This document shows, piece after piece, positions 44,368 through 52,450 of a stretch of DNA of 64,000 nucleotides (its first letter is position 1; each line of letters begins with the position of its first letter). The notes under the pieces were generated by a model. The model saw only the letters and a program-made list of their open reading frames with translations. It searched no databases and was not told where the DNA came from. The translations under genes and the position numbers were made by a program. This DNA is from Sphingobacteriales bacterium 46-32 (GTDB taxonomy: Bacteria; Bacteroidota; Bacteroidia; Chitinophagales; Chitinophagaceae), in the NCBI GenBank assembly GCA_001898485.1, contig MKTY01000020.1, positions 1,054,001 through 1,118,000 on the forward strand. Direction: 5' to 3'.

Positions 44368-44964
44368 TTATTCAGATTCGGCAACCACTTCTTTTACTTC
44401 GGGTATCATTCGCTTCATCATGCCTTCGATACCGGCTTTAAGGGTAATCATAGAAGAAGGGCACCCACTGCAGGCTCCCTGCATACTCAGGTTAACAGTA
44501 CCTGCTTCATAACTTTTAAATTGAATGGCGCCTCCATCCATTTCTACCGCAGGGCGCACATAGTTGTCGAGCAACTCCTTGATACGTTTCACCACATCAT
44601 CGTCATCGGCAGCCACCTCATTGGTGCTGGCGGGACGTGTAGACGCAAGCTCTTCTTCATTTACAACTGGCTTGCCTTCTTCGAGGTATTCTTTCAGAAA
44701 CTGGCGGATGGCGGGAATTACATCCTGCCACTCCGTTTCGGGAGTTTTGGTAAGTGTTACAAAATTGCTGGCTACAAAAACCGCTTTGATAAAAGGAAAG
44801 CCGAAAAGCTCAATAGCCAGTGGCGACGGTTTAGCGCTTTCAGCATCGGGAAAGTCAACGCTTTTGCCGGGATACAACAGTTTGTTGGCCACAAACTTCA
44901 TTGTTTCCGGGTTAGGGGTCATTTCTGTATAAATGCTGATAATAGGATTACCTGTTTTGATCAT
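44368..44964 (-). CDS. NifU-family Fe-S cluster scaffold/carrier (Nfu)
   Basis: A 198-residue protein with two domains. Residues about 8-95 are the Nfu N-terminal domain (TEMTPNPETMKFVANK, then AIELFGFPFIKAVFVASNF). Residues about 120-195 are the NifU C-terminal domain with the cluster-binding CxxC in GACSGCPSS. It delivers iron-sulfur clusters to target proteins, for example those such as NadA in this window. A minus-strand TACTTTTG box is at 45013-45020. Confidence 0.93.
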   Translation of the reverse strand: MIKTGNPIISIYTEMTPNPETMKFVANKLLYPGKSVDFPDAESAKPSPLAIELFGFPFIKAVFVASNFVTLTKTPETEWQDVIPAIRQFLKEYLEEGKPVVNEEELASTRPASTNEVAADDDDVVKRIKELLDNYVRPAVEMDGGAIQFKSYEAGTVNLSMQGACSGCPSSMITLKAGIEGMMKRMIPEVKEVVAESE

Positions 44965-45012
44965 GACGCTGTGTTTTCATGCTTCCGGCTATGGCCAGGA
45001 GGCGTATTTATG

Positions 45013-45020
45013 CAAAAGTA
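45013..45020 (-). promoter_or_regulatory. promoter -7 box for the nfu gene
   Basis: The minus-strand sequence TACTTTTG matches TAnnTTTG exactly and is about 49 bases upstream of the start codon. Confidence 0.5.
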
Positions 45021-45071
45021 ACAAGATTTTCCGGGTAATGTTCAGGACTGCTCCATTCAGATCCAGGGGGG

Positions 45072-45794
45072 TTATTCCCTGAACTTACCCGTCTTTTTAA
45101 GGTACCGGATCAGGATATAAATCAGTAAAAGTATACCCAGAATGATGCCGGTAAGCCAGTTGCGCAGTTGCGTATCGTGCCCAGTGAGCTCGGGATAGTT
45201 AAAAAGCAGCAATAAGGTGATACCTATCAACCAGATAAACTGGGTAGTATGCTCTTTCAGGATCCAGCGCCGCCAGTTGAATGACATGCTGGCAAACGTT
45301 TCTCCCAGGCCGGAAAGCCGGGGTACCCAACGGTTTACATGGCGGCAGTATTCATCAAAACCAGGCCCGAATTTGCCCCGCAGAAAATTCTCTTCTGCAA
45401 GTACAATTGCCTGATAAATAAAGAGAAATACTGGAATTACAACAGCCACATACAAAAGGGAATTGGCCAGTATGCCCACACCCAGCAGCATGAGGATATT
45501 ACCCACATAAAGGGGATTGCGGCAATGACGGAAAATACCATCCGTCACCAATCCTTCTGCATAAGGTTTACCCTCTTTGCCTCCACGCACTATATAAGCC
45601 AGGCCAATGGTGAGGCCCCTGATCAGCTGACCGAGCACAGTAATAAATAATCCCAGGCCAATGGGCAGCAGGTAGTAGTATTCGCCAAACTGACTGGCAG
45701 AAAACAGAGGCCAGGATGGAATAAATAACGCACCGTAAAACAGGATAAAGATCCAGTTGCGGTACTTAAAGAAAAAGTTTCCAATAGCAACCAT
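45072..45794 (-). CDS. isoprenylcysteine carboxyl methyltransferase-family membrane protein
   Basis: A 240-residue membrane protein with five or six hydrophobic segments. The methyltransferase signature of the ICMT/phospholipid-methyltransferase family is present: GLVTDGIFRHCRNPLYVGNI, followed after the next helix by EENFLRGKFGPGFDEYCRHVNRWVPRL. Members methylate prenylated or lipid substrates using SAM. The ATG at 45792-45794 is preferred; the longer open frame upstream is not membrane-like. Function in bacteria is mostly unknown. Confidence 0.85.
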   Translation of the reverse strand: MVAIGNFFFKYRNWIFILFYGALFIPSWPLFSASQFGEYYYLLPIGLGLFITVLGQLIRGLTIGLAYIVRGGKEGKPYAEGLVTDGIFRHCRNPLYVGNILMLLGVGILANSLLYVAVVIPVFLFIYQAIVLAEENFLRGKFGPGFDEYCRHVNRWVPRLSGLGETFASMSFNWRRWILKEHTTQFIWLIGITLLLLFNYPELTGHDTQLRNWLTGIILGILLLIYILIRYLKKTGKFRE

Positions 45795-45872
45795 AAAAAA
45801 GTTTATTGAGCCGGTATTACTCAGTCGCGCATGCAACCGGCCACTGCAGCGATCAGAACCCAAGACAGGGTG

Positions 45873-46601
45873 TTATTTTTTTACTGCAATAAGGCCGGCA
45901 AAATTATACCACTTGAAAAAAACTTCACAATGTGCAAAGCCCTGGTCGCGCAGCAGTGAAATGTTTTCGCTCAGCTTGTAAGGAATCAGTACATTTTCGA
46001 GTGCTTCGCGTTTTTGAGAAATTTCCAGCTCACTATATTGATTCCGGCGCTTGTAATTATAATAATAGCGGATAAAATCGCGGTTAAAACTGCTTTCTTC
46101 GGCCAGTATTTTCTCAATCAGGATAAGCGCGCCTCCGGGGTTAAGGCCTTTATAAATATCCTTTATAAGCCGCTCGCGGTAAATGGGACGCACAAACTGA
46201 AGTGTAAGGCAAAGTACCACTACAGAAGCGTTTTCAATCTGAACGCCCTGGTTAAGATCGGCGCACCGTAGATCGAAAGGACGGGTAAAGCCGAGCTCAG
46301 TAAGTTTGGATTTGCATTTATCCAGCATCTCTGCCGAATCGTCGATGCCAACAAAACGGATACCAGGGTTGACGAGAGTATTCATACCAACCATAGTAGT
46401 ACCGGTAGAGCAGCCAAGATCATATACATCCGATCCTTCGCGGGCATGATCTGCAGCCAGCTCGGCCATCATTCGCTGCATCTCGCCATAATAGGGTACA
46501 GACCGGTTGACCATATCATCAAATACACTCGCCACATTGGCCCCAAACTTAAAATCGCTTACCTGCTCAATCTCAGATTTAAATACTTCATCTTTGCCCA
46601 T
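45873..46601 (-). CDS. cmoA: carboxy-S-adenosyl-L-methionine synthase (CmoA)
   Basis: A 242-residue class I methyltransferase-fold protein strikingly like E. coli CmoA: VFDDMVNRSVPYYGE, the SAM-binding VYDLGCSTGT, ENASVVVLCLTLQF, IYKGLNPGGALILIEK and RRNQYSELEISQKREALENV all correspond. CmoA makes carboxy-SAM from SAM and prephenate; CmoB then uses it to modify uridine 34 of some tRNAs. cmoB is not in this window. The ATG at 46599-46601 is chosen because the first 19 residues of the open frame upstream do not fit. Confidence 0.92.
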   Translation of the reverse strand: MGKDEVFKSEIEQVSDFKFGANVASVFDDMVNRSVPYYGEMQRMMAELAADHAREGSDVYDLGCSTGTTMVGMNTLVNPGIRFVGIDDSAEMLDKCKSKLTELGFTRPFDLRCADLNQGVQIENASVVVLCLTLQFVRPIYRERLIKDIYKGLNPGGALILIEKILAEESSFNRDFIRYYYNYKRRNQYSELEISQKREALENVLIPYKLSENISLLRDQGFAHCEVFFKWYNFAGLIAVKK

Positions 46602-46684
46602 ATAACTTTTTTGAATAAGTTGTACAAAGTAAAGCAATTTGCACATTGTGTCAACCAAAACACATTGTCTGTATTTAATCTTAT

Positions 46685-47038
46685 ATGAAGAAAATCTACC
46701 ACCTGGCCAACTGTACCACCTGCCAGGCCATTATTGCCAGTACCGGCATCGATAAAAAAGGCTTTGAAATGCAGGATATCAAAACTGAACCGATAACCCC
46801 TGCCCAGCTGGATGCCATGAAAAAAATGGCGGGATCGTATGAAGCCCTTTTCAGCCGGCGTGCACTTAAATACAAAGAACTTGGACTGAAAGATAAACAG
46901 CTTACAGAGGCCGATTACCGCCGGTTGATACTCGAAGAGTATACATTTCTAAAACGTCCGGTTGTAATAATGGGCGACAAAATTTTTATTGGTAGTGAAA
47001 AGAAAAATGTAGCAGCGCTTACTGCCGCCCTCTCCTGA
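46685..47038 (+). CDS. ArsC/Spx-family thioredoxin-fold protein
   Basis: A 117-residue protein of the ArsC/Spx family. The N-terminal CTTCQAIIAS carries a CxxC-like pair of cysteines, and the C-terminal half has the FLKRPVVIMGDKIFIG segment in which the arginine and cis-proline are typical (LKRPV). ArsC members reduce arsenate via glutaredoxin; Spx/YffB members act in thiol stress or regulation. No arsenic genes lie nearby, so the role is open. It is divergent from cmoA. Confidence 0.85.
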   Translation: MKKIYHLANCTTCQAIIASTGIDKKGFEMQDIKTEPITPAQLDAMKKMAGSYEALFSRRALKYKELGLKDKQLTEADYRRLILEEYTFLKRPVVIMGDKIFIGSEKKNVAALTAALS

Positions 47039-48312
47039 TCAGCGACTACCCGGTGCTGAGCTCTCTGCGGGACCATCAATAAGTTGAGGCAGTGCCGGAT
47101 TTTCTCTTTTTTCGCGCCGCAACACATCAAAGGTGATTACCAGGCTCACCAGCATAATAACACCTGCCAGCAAAAAGAAAGCACCCGGAAAGTGAATGGG
47201 GGCATTCTTTTTTGTAAACTGGTAAAAAATATTGTTCATGATCGGCGGACCGATAATCGTGGTCAGGCTCATAAGGCTGGTGAGTGCTCCCTGAAGTTCG
47301 CCCTGCTCATTGGGAGGAACGTGGCCCGCAATGACAGACTGCAAAGCCGGACCGCAGATACCGCCCAGGCAGTAAGGAACCAGGAAGGCAAACATCATCC
47401 AGGTTTCTGTTGCAAAAGCAAAAAGAATCAGCCCCAGCGCATACAGGAAAAGACCGAGGTAAATACTTTTATCATTTCCCAGCCGGGGATTGACCACCCG
47501 CGTGAGTCCGGCCTGCACCAGGCCCACCAGCAAACCCACTACCGCCAGCGAAATACCAACCATCTTTTCTGTCCAGCCAAACTGGTAAATGGTAAAGAAA
47601 CTCCAGTTGCCCTGTACGGCCTGCGCAGCAAAATAGATAAGGAAAAAAGCAACAGCCAGTCCGTTAATAGTAGGATACTTGCGTAAAAAAAGAAGAGAAC
47701 CGATTGGGTTTGCCCGCTTCCATTCAAACCTTCGGCGGTTGCTGGCCGGTAATGATTCGGGCAGCAGAAAATAGCCATACAGACAGTTCACCAGGCAAAG
47801 TACTGCCGCCGCATAAAACGGGGCGCGGATTCCCCAGCCCGCCAGCAGCCCTCCCAGTGCAGGTCCTATCACGAATCCCAGCCCAAATGCCGCACCGATC
47901 ATACCGAAGTTTTTGGCGCGTGTTTCGGGAGTACTCACATCAGCAATATAGGCAGCGGCAGTAGTGAAACTGGCTCCTGTAATACCAGCAATAACCCGGC
48001 CTACAAACAACCATCCATATGCCGGCGCAAGGGCCAGAAACAAATAATCGATACCAAAACCCAGCAAAGAGAAAAGAAGCACCGGCCGGCGGCCATACTG
48101 GTCGCTCAGGTTACCAATAACCGGTGCAAACAAAAATTGCGTTATTGCATATGCAGAAAGAAGTAATGCTCCATAGGGACTGGCCTCATTTACCGGAATA
48201 TTTTTTAATTGTGCAATCAGGTCGGGCATTACCGGAATAATCAACCCCAACCCATTACATCAATCAGCAGGGTAATAAAAATAAAGCCAATAGCAGCTTT
48301 TCTGGTAGTCAT
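47039..48312 (-). pseudogene. TetA-like MFS drug transporter gene with a -1 frameshift near the 5' end
   Basis: The long frame (47039-48250) encodes about 400 residues of a 12-helix MFS exporter of the TetA(class A-like) group, with [14 protein letters not shown] as motif A and the R-A-K-N-FG region after helix 4. Upstream, ATG at 48310-48312 opens the expected N-terminus ([21 protein letters not shown]), but it then hits a TGA at 48241-48243. One base seems missing in the AA run at 48249-48250, which would restore [14 protein letters not shown]. The first membrane helix is therefore split between frames. Either the gene is broken or the read has an error; initiation at the TTG at 48250 would lack most of helix 1. 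Confidence 0.75.
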
Positions 48313-48438
48313 AAAAAATGGTTGATGGGCGCAAATTTGGCCGGTTTTTTGGCAGAGTGTAAACGAATTTCGGTAAAAAGGCCTGTTTTTGGGTGTGGGT
48401 TTTAACAAATCACCCATAAATAGCAGGAGCAGAGTTTA

Positions 48439-48446
48439 TATCTTTG
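48439..48446 (+). promoter_or_regulatory. promoter -7 box for the OmpA lipoprotein gene
   Basis: TATCTTTG matches TAnnTTTG exactly and lies 74 bases before the chosen ATG at 48521. It lies inside the longer open frame, so the longer start at 48389 is unlikely. Confidence 0.6.
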
Positions 48447-48520
48447 CGCCCTTACCAACTGATGCCCCCGGACAGCACAGTATACACCAAAACAATATTT
48501 TTCATTTAAAAATTTGTCCA

Positions 48521-49396
48521 ATGACTATCAAACAAGTCCTCCTGCCAGCCCTTTCTGCGGTTTTCCTGTTTTCTTGTGTTAGCTCCAAGAAATTCAAGAA
48601 ATCACAGCAGGACCTGGCCGACCTGCAAGCCAAACAGACACAGCTGCAGGGGTCGCTCAATGATTGTACAAACGAAAAGGCAGCCCTCAATCAGCAAAAA
48701 GCCGGCCTCGAAAATGATATTGCCAATCTGAAAAACCAGATTGATTTTCTGAAAGCAAACAATACCCAGGCGCTTAAGCAACTCGAAGACCTGTCTGTTA
48801 TCAGTTCTGCGCAGGCAGAAAGCATCAAAAAATCAATGGAAAATATTGGTGCAAAAGATAATTACATCCAGTCGCTGCAGCAGCAAATGGCCCGTAAAGA
48901 CTCTTTGAATATGGCCCTGGTGATGAATCTGAAAGGTGCTATCGGCAACCTCGACGATCAGGACATCAATATCAAAGTAGACAAAGGCGTGGTATACATC
49001 GACATTTCTGATAAACTGCTTTTCAAAACAGGCAAGTTCGATGTAACTCCTCAGGCCAAAGAAGTACTGGGTAAAGTAGCTGCCGTGCTGAAAAATCAAC
49101 CCGATATCGAGTTTATGGTAGAAGGCCATACCGATAATGTTGCTTACAAAGGCGCCGGCAACCTGCAGGATAACTGGGATCTTAGCGTTATGCGTGCTAC
49201 TTCCGTAGTTCGCATCCTGCAAAATCAATACGGACTCGACCCCGCCAAGATGGCTGCAGCCGGCCGTGGCGAATACAAACCCGTTGCCAGCAATGACACA
49301 GCAGAAGGCCGTTCACAAAACCGCCGTACGCGTATCGTCATCCTGCCTCAGCTTGATCAGTTCTTCAAACTGCTCGAACCCAAGAAAGGATACTAA
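48521..49396 (+). CDS. OmpA-family peptidoglycan-binding lipoprotein
   Basis: A 291-residue lipoprotein with lipobox FLFSC (signal peptide about 1-18). A coiled-coil region (about 25-120, rich in Q, K, L and N) is followed by an OmpA-like domain (about 150-285): DKLLFKTGKFDVTPQAKEVL, then EGHTDN and the RATSVVRIL and GRGEYKPVASNDTAEGRSQNRRTRI segments that bind peptidoglycan. It would tether the outer membrane to the cell wall. The start is decided by the lipoprotein signal and by a TATCTTTG box at 48439. Confidence 0.95.
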   Translation: MTIKQVLLPALSAVFLFSCVSSKKFKKSQQDLADLQAKQTQLQGSLNDCTNEKAALNQQKAGLENDIANLKNQIDFLKANNTQALKQLEDLSVISSAQAESIKKSMENIGAKDNYIQSLQQQMARKDSLNMALVMNLKGAIGNLDDQDINIKVDKGVVYIDISDKLLFKTGKFDVTPQAKEVLGKVAAVLKNQPDIEFMVEGHTDNVAYKGAGNLQDNWDLSVMRATSVVRILQNQYGLDPAKMAAAGRGEYKPVASNDTAEGRSQNRRTRIVILPQLDQFFKLLEPKKGY

Positions 49397-49410
49397 TATC
49401 AATAGTTGAT

Positions 49411-49452
49411 TATAAAGTAAAAGGTCCGCAATCGCGGACCTTTTACTTTATA
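49411..49452. terminator. bidirectional rho-independent terminator with a 19-bp perfect stem
   Basis: A perfect 19-bp inverted repeat (49411-49429 with 49434-49452) has a four-base AATC loop. The T- and A-rich outer parts form U tracts in both directions. It follows the OmpA lipoprotein gene by 14 bases. Confidence 0.9.
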
Positions 49453-49523
49453 GGTGATAGGTTTTTAAGTAATAAGTAAGGTAAAGGGTAAAAGGAGAAA
49501 GGCTGATCTGATTACCGGCCACA

Positions 49524-50012
49524 TTACTTCAGTTCTTCGAATATGCCTGTCTGCTTGTTCTTCCGCACATTGTCCCAATTGAAAAAACGGCCATTCATCG
49601 CCACATAAACACCGGGAGGCAGGGTTTGTACAAAAGCCAGGGCACTGCCCAGGTTAAACAGCCCGTCTGAGCTACCAAACTTAATAGGGATCATGGCGCC
49701 GGTAAGCACAATGGTTTTATTGTGAACTTTCTGAGCCAGTACCCGTGCGGTTTCAGACATGGTATCGGTACCGTGCGTGATTACGATCATGTCTTCCTCA
49801 CTCTGACTGCACTGGTGGGCAATGAGCTCGCGGTCCTCTGCCGTCATCTGCAGGCTGTCGATCATCATCAGCGTACGGATCTCGACTTTAAGCCGGCACC
49901 GCCCCATCTCGAGGAGATCGTGCATGTGCGTGTCTTTGAAAAACAACTCACCATTCAGCTCATTATACTCTTTATCAAATGTGCCTCCGGTAATAAAGAT
50001 CCGAATTGCCAT
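49524..50012 (-). CDS. short asparaginase-domain protein
   Basis: A 162-residue protein equal to the N-terminal domain of an L-asparaginase. The nucleophile-region motif (FITGGTFDKEY) and the second active-site motif (VITHGTDTMSETA) are intact, followed by IVLTGAMIPIKFGSSDG. The C-terminal domain of classical asparaginases (another 150 residues or more) is missing. Such short proteins exist as a family in Bacteroidota. The activity, and whether they need a partner, is unknown. No frame remnants of a lost C-terminal half were seen downstream. Confidence 0.85.
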   Translation of the reverse strand: MAIRIFITGGTFDKEYNELNGELFFKDTHMHDLLEMGRCRLKVEIRTLMMIDSLQMTAEDRELIAHQCSQSEEDMIVITHGTDTMSETARVLAQKVHNKTIVLTGAMIPIKFGSSDGLFNLGSALAFVQTLPPGVYVAMNGRFFNWDNVRKNKQTGIFEELK

Positions 50013-50161
50013 ACAGACTCAATTTGACAGCAAATGTATTGGAATTGTCGTATAGCTTCCCGTAAAATAAAGAGAACCACCGCAACCGTTAGCATTGTGA
50101 CTGTGGATTAAGTAACTTGGGTTATAAACGGCTGAAAGATTCCTAAAAAGAAAAGTGCATT

Positions 50162-50599
50162 ATGGAAAAAGATATTACCAAACGGTATACAAACGGAGAA
50201 GTAACAGTGGTATGGAAACCCGCTACCTGCATTCACTCCACCATTTGCTGGAAAGAAGCCACCGGTCTGCCCGATGTATTTAATCCCAGGATCAAACCCT
50301 GGATCAATCTCGGCAATTCTACCACCGATCGTATCGTGGAGCAGGTAAAGAAATGCCCCAGTGGTGCCCTGAGTTTTTATTTTAATAATGAGCAGGCCGG
50401 CAGTCCCGAAATCACCACAGACACACAGGTGGAAGTAATGCCCAACGGCCCCCTGCTCGTATACGGTAATGTAACAGTGAAACGACCCAATGGTGAAGAA
50501 GATAAAAAACATAAGGTAACGGCATTTTGCCGTTGCGGCCATTCACAAAACAAACCCTATTGCGATGGCAGCCATGTAAAGAAACAGTTCAACGGTTAA
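50162..50599 (+). CDS. CDGSH iron-sulfur protein with N-terminal divergent 4Fe-4S-type domain
   Basis: A 145-residue cytoplasmic protein. Residues about 1-70 are a divergent mono-cluster 4Fe-4S domain (ATCIHSTICWKE, then CPSGALSFYF), as in the DUF1271 group. Residues about 108-145 are a CDGSH domain with its Cys3-His signature in CRCGHSQNKPYCDGSH, which binds a [2Fe-2S] cluster. Proteins of this two-part form are common in bacteria and may handle electrons or iron; no specific role is established. Confidence 0.93.
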   Translation: MEKDITKRYTNGEVTVVWKPATCIHSTICWKEATGLPDVFNPRIKPWINLGNSTTDRIVEQVKKCPSGALSFYFNNEQAGSPEITTDTQVEVMPNGPLLVYGNVTVKRPNGEEDKKHKVTAFCRCGHSQNKPYCDGSHVKKQFNG

Positions 50600-50642
50600 T
50601 ATTTTATTCGCTCTTTCATCTGTAAAACAGCAAACAGCTATA

Positions 50643-52280
50643 ATGAAAACAACTCACCTCGTTTTGATAGCACTGGCAGTAGCCGGTCTCGCATCCTGCA
50701 AGGGAGATGATAAAGAAGGTCTTGCAGCATTCAGTACAGATAGCCTGGGTCTGCATATCGCCCAGCTTTCGTCAGACTCCTTTCAGGGACGCAAGCCTTT
50801 TACCGAAGGCGAAACCCGCACCATACAATACCTGGAGCAGGCGTTTAAAAATGCCGGTCTTGAACCAGGCAATGGCAGCAGTTATTTTCAGGAAGTGCCG
50901 ATGGTACGTATCACCACCACCGCTGCACCCACCATGCAGGTGCGCAGTGCCAAAAGCAATTTTACACTCAAAGGCTATGATGACTATGTGATCTGGACAG
51001 ATAAAACTGATTCGGTAGTGAGTCTCGACAACTCCGAACTGGTTTTTGCCGGCTATGGAGTAGTAGCACCAGAATACGGATGGAATGACTATGAAGGGCT
51101 CGATGTAAAAGGAAAAGTAGTACTCGTACTGGTCAATGACCCCGGCTTTAATGCACATGACAGCACGCTCTTTAAAGGCAAAACCATGACTTATTACGGC
51201 CGCTGGACCTACAAATTTGAAGAAGCAGCACGGCAGGGCGCACGCGGCTGTCTGATTATTCATAATACAGAAGCGGCCAGCTATCCCTTTACAGTTGTTC
51301 AGAATAACTGGAACGGGTCACGTCTTCGCCTCGATAATCGTGGCAAAACGGAAACGCTGTGCGATGTAATAGGATGGCTTTCTGGCCCCGCAGCAGCTAA
51401 ACTGCTGGCCACCGCAGGAAAAGACAGCACATTGCTGGCTGCTGCCGATGTGAAAGGATTCAAAGGCACAACACTGGGACTTAACCTCAGCACCAGCATT
51501 AAGGTTGGTACCGTTTACAACAAATCATATAATGTAATTGGTAAAGTAACGGGCAGCAAATACCCCGATGAGACTGTTATCTATACAGCACACTGGGATC
51601 ACCTCGGTATTGGCAAACCAGACGAAACCGGCGACTCCATTTATAATGGCGCACTCGACAACGCCAGTGCTACAGCCGGTTTGCTCGAACTGGCCAGGGC
51701 TTTCACCCATCTTAAAAACAAACCCGATCGTACCATTGTGCTGCTGGCCGTTACAGCAGAGGAGCAGGGTCTCTGGGGCTCTGCCTGGTATGCGCAGAAC
51801 CCGGTTTATCCCGCTTCCAAAACGGTGGCCAATATCAATATGGATGGTCTTAACTATTATGGTACCACGCGTGATATTATTGTGGTTGGCCAGGGACAAA
51901 ATGATCTGGAGGATTATCTCAAAGAAGAGGCTGCCAAAACCGGTCGCATCATTGCCTATGAGCCACATCCCGAAGCCGGGTACTATTACCGCTCCGATCA
52001 TTTCAATTTTGCCAAAGCCGGTATTCCTGCGCTGTATACAGAAAGCGGCACCCAGGTTATTGGCAGGGATGAGAACTATGGTAAAAAGAAAGGCGAAGAG
52101 TATACAGAGAAAAATTATCACCGTCCTTCAGACGAATATGATCCCAATACCTGGGTACTGGATGGAGCTATCGAAGACCTCAAACTGTTTTTCCAGGTAG
52201 GTCTCCGTGCTGCCAATACCACTAGCTGGCCGCAATGGAAAGACGGCTCCGAGTTTAAAGCGATCCGCGAAAAGAAATAA
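50643..52280 (+). CDS. M28-family metallopeptidase lipoprotein with PA domain
   Basis: A 545-residue lipoprotein peptidase (lipobox LASC, cysteine at 19). It contains an inserted PA domain (about 115-270: ELVFAGYGVVAPEYGWNDYEG, then GKVVLVLVNDPG). The zinc ligands are in HWDHLG, DNASATA and TAEEQGLWGSAWY, and YRSDHFNFAKAGIPA supplies the last histidine. M28 enzymes of this type are aminopeptidases acting on peptides outside the cytoplasm. A terminator follows the stop codon. Start and length are typical. Confidence 0.94.
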   Translation: MKTTHLVLIALAVAGLASCKGDDKEGLAAFSTDSLGLHIAQLSSDSFQGRKPFTEGETRTIQYLEQAFKNAGLEPGNGSSYFQEVPMVRITTTAAPTMQVRSAKSNFTLKGYDDYVIWTDKTDSVVSLDNSELVFAGYGVVAPEYGWNDYEGLDVKGKVVLVLVNDPGFNAHDSTLFKGKTMTYYGRWTYKFEEAARQGARGCLIIHNTEAASYPFTVVQNNWNGSRLRLDNRGKTETLCDVIGWLSGPAAAKLLATAGKDSTLLAAADVKGFKGTTLGLNLSTSIKVGTVYNKSYNVIGKVTGSKYPDETVIYTAHWDHLGIGKPDETGDSIYNGALDNASATAGLLELARAFTHLKNKPDRTIVLLAVTAEEQGLWGSAWYAQNPVYPASKTVANINMDGLNYYGTTRDIIVVGQGQNDLEDYLKEEAAKTGRIIAYEPHPEAGYYYRSDHFNFAKAGIPALYTESGTQVIGRDENYGKKKGEEYTEKNYHRPSDEYDPNTWVLDGAIEDLKLFFQVGLRAANTTSWPQWKDGSEFKAIREKK

Positions 52281-52307
52281 AACGTTCTCAGTCTCTAAAA
52301 CAACTAC

Positions 52308-52331
52308 AGGCCGGCATTGCCGGCCTTTTTA
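52308..52331 (+). terminator. rho-independent terminator after the M28 peptidase gene
   Basis: The stem AGGCCGGC (52308-52315) pairs with GCCGGCCT (52319-52326) around a three-base loop and is followed by a T tract. Confidence 0.9.
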
Positions 52332-52450
52332 TGTAAAAATCCGACACAACCTCATCCCGGCATTACCCATCCACAGCGGGAACCAGCCAGTAAAGCAGAT
52401 TGTATACGAATACTTTCGTCTTTTTGGTCAGATTTGAGCAAAATTGTGAA

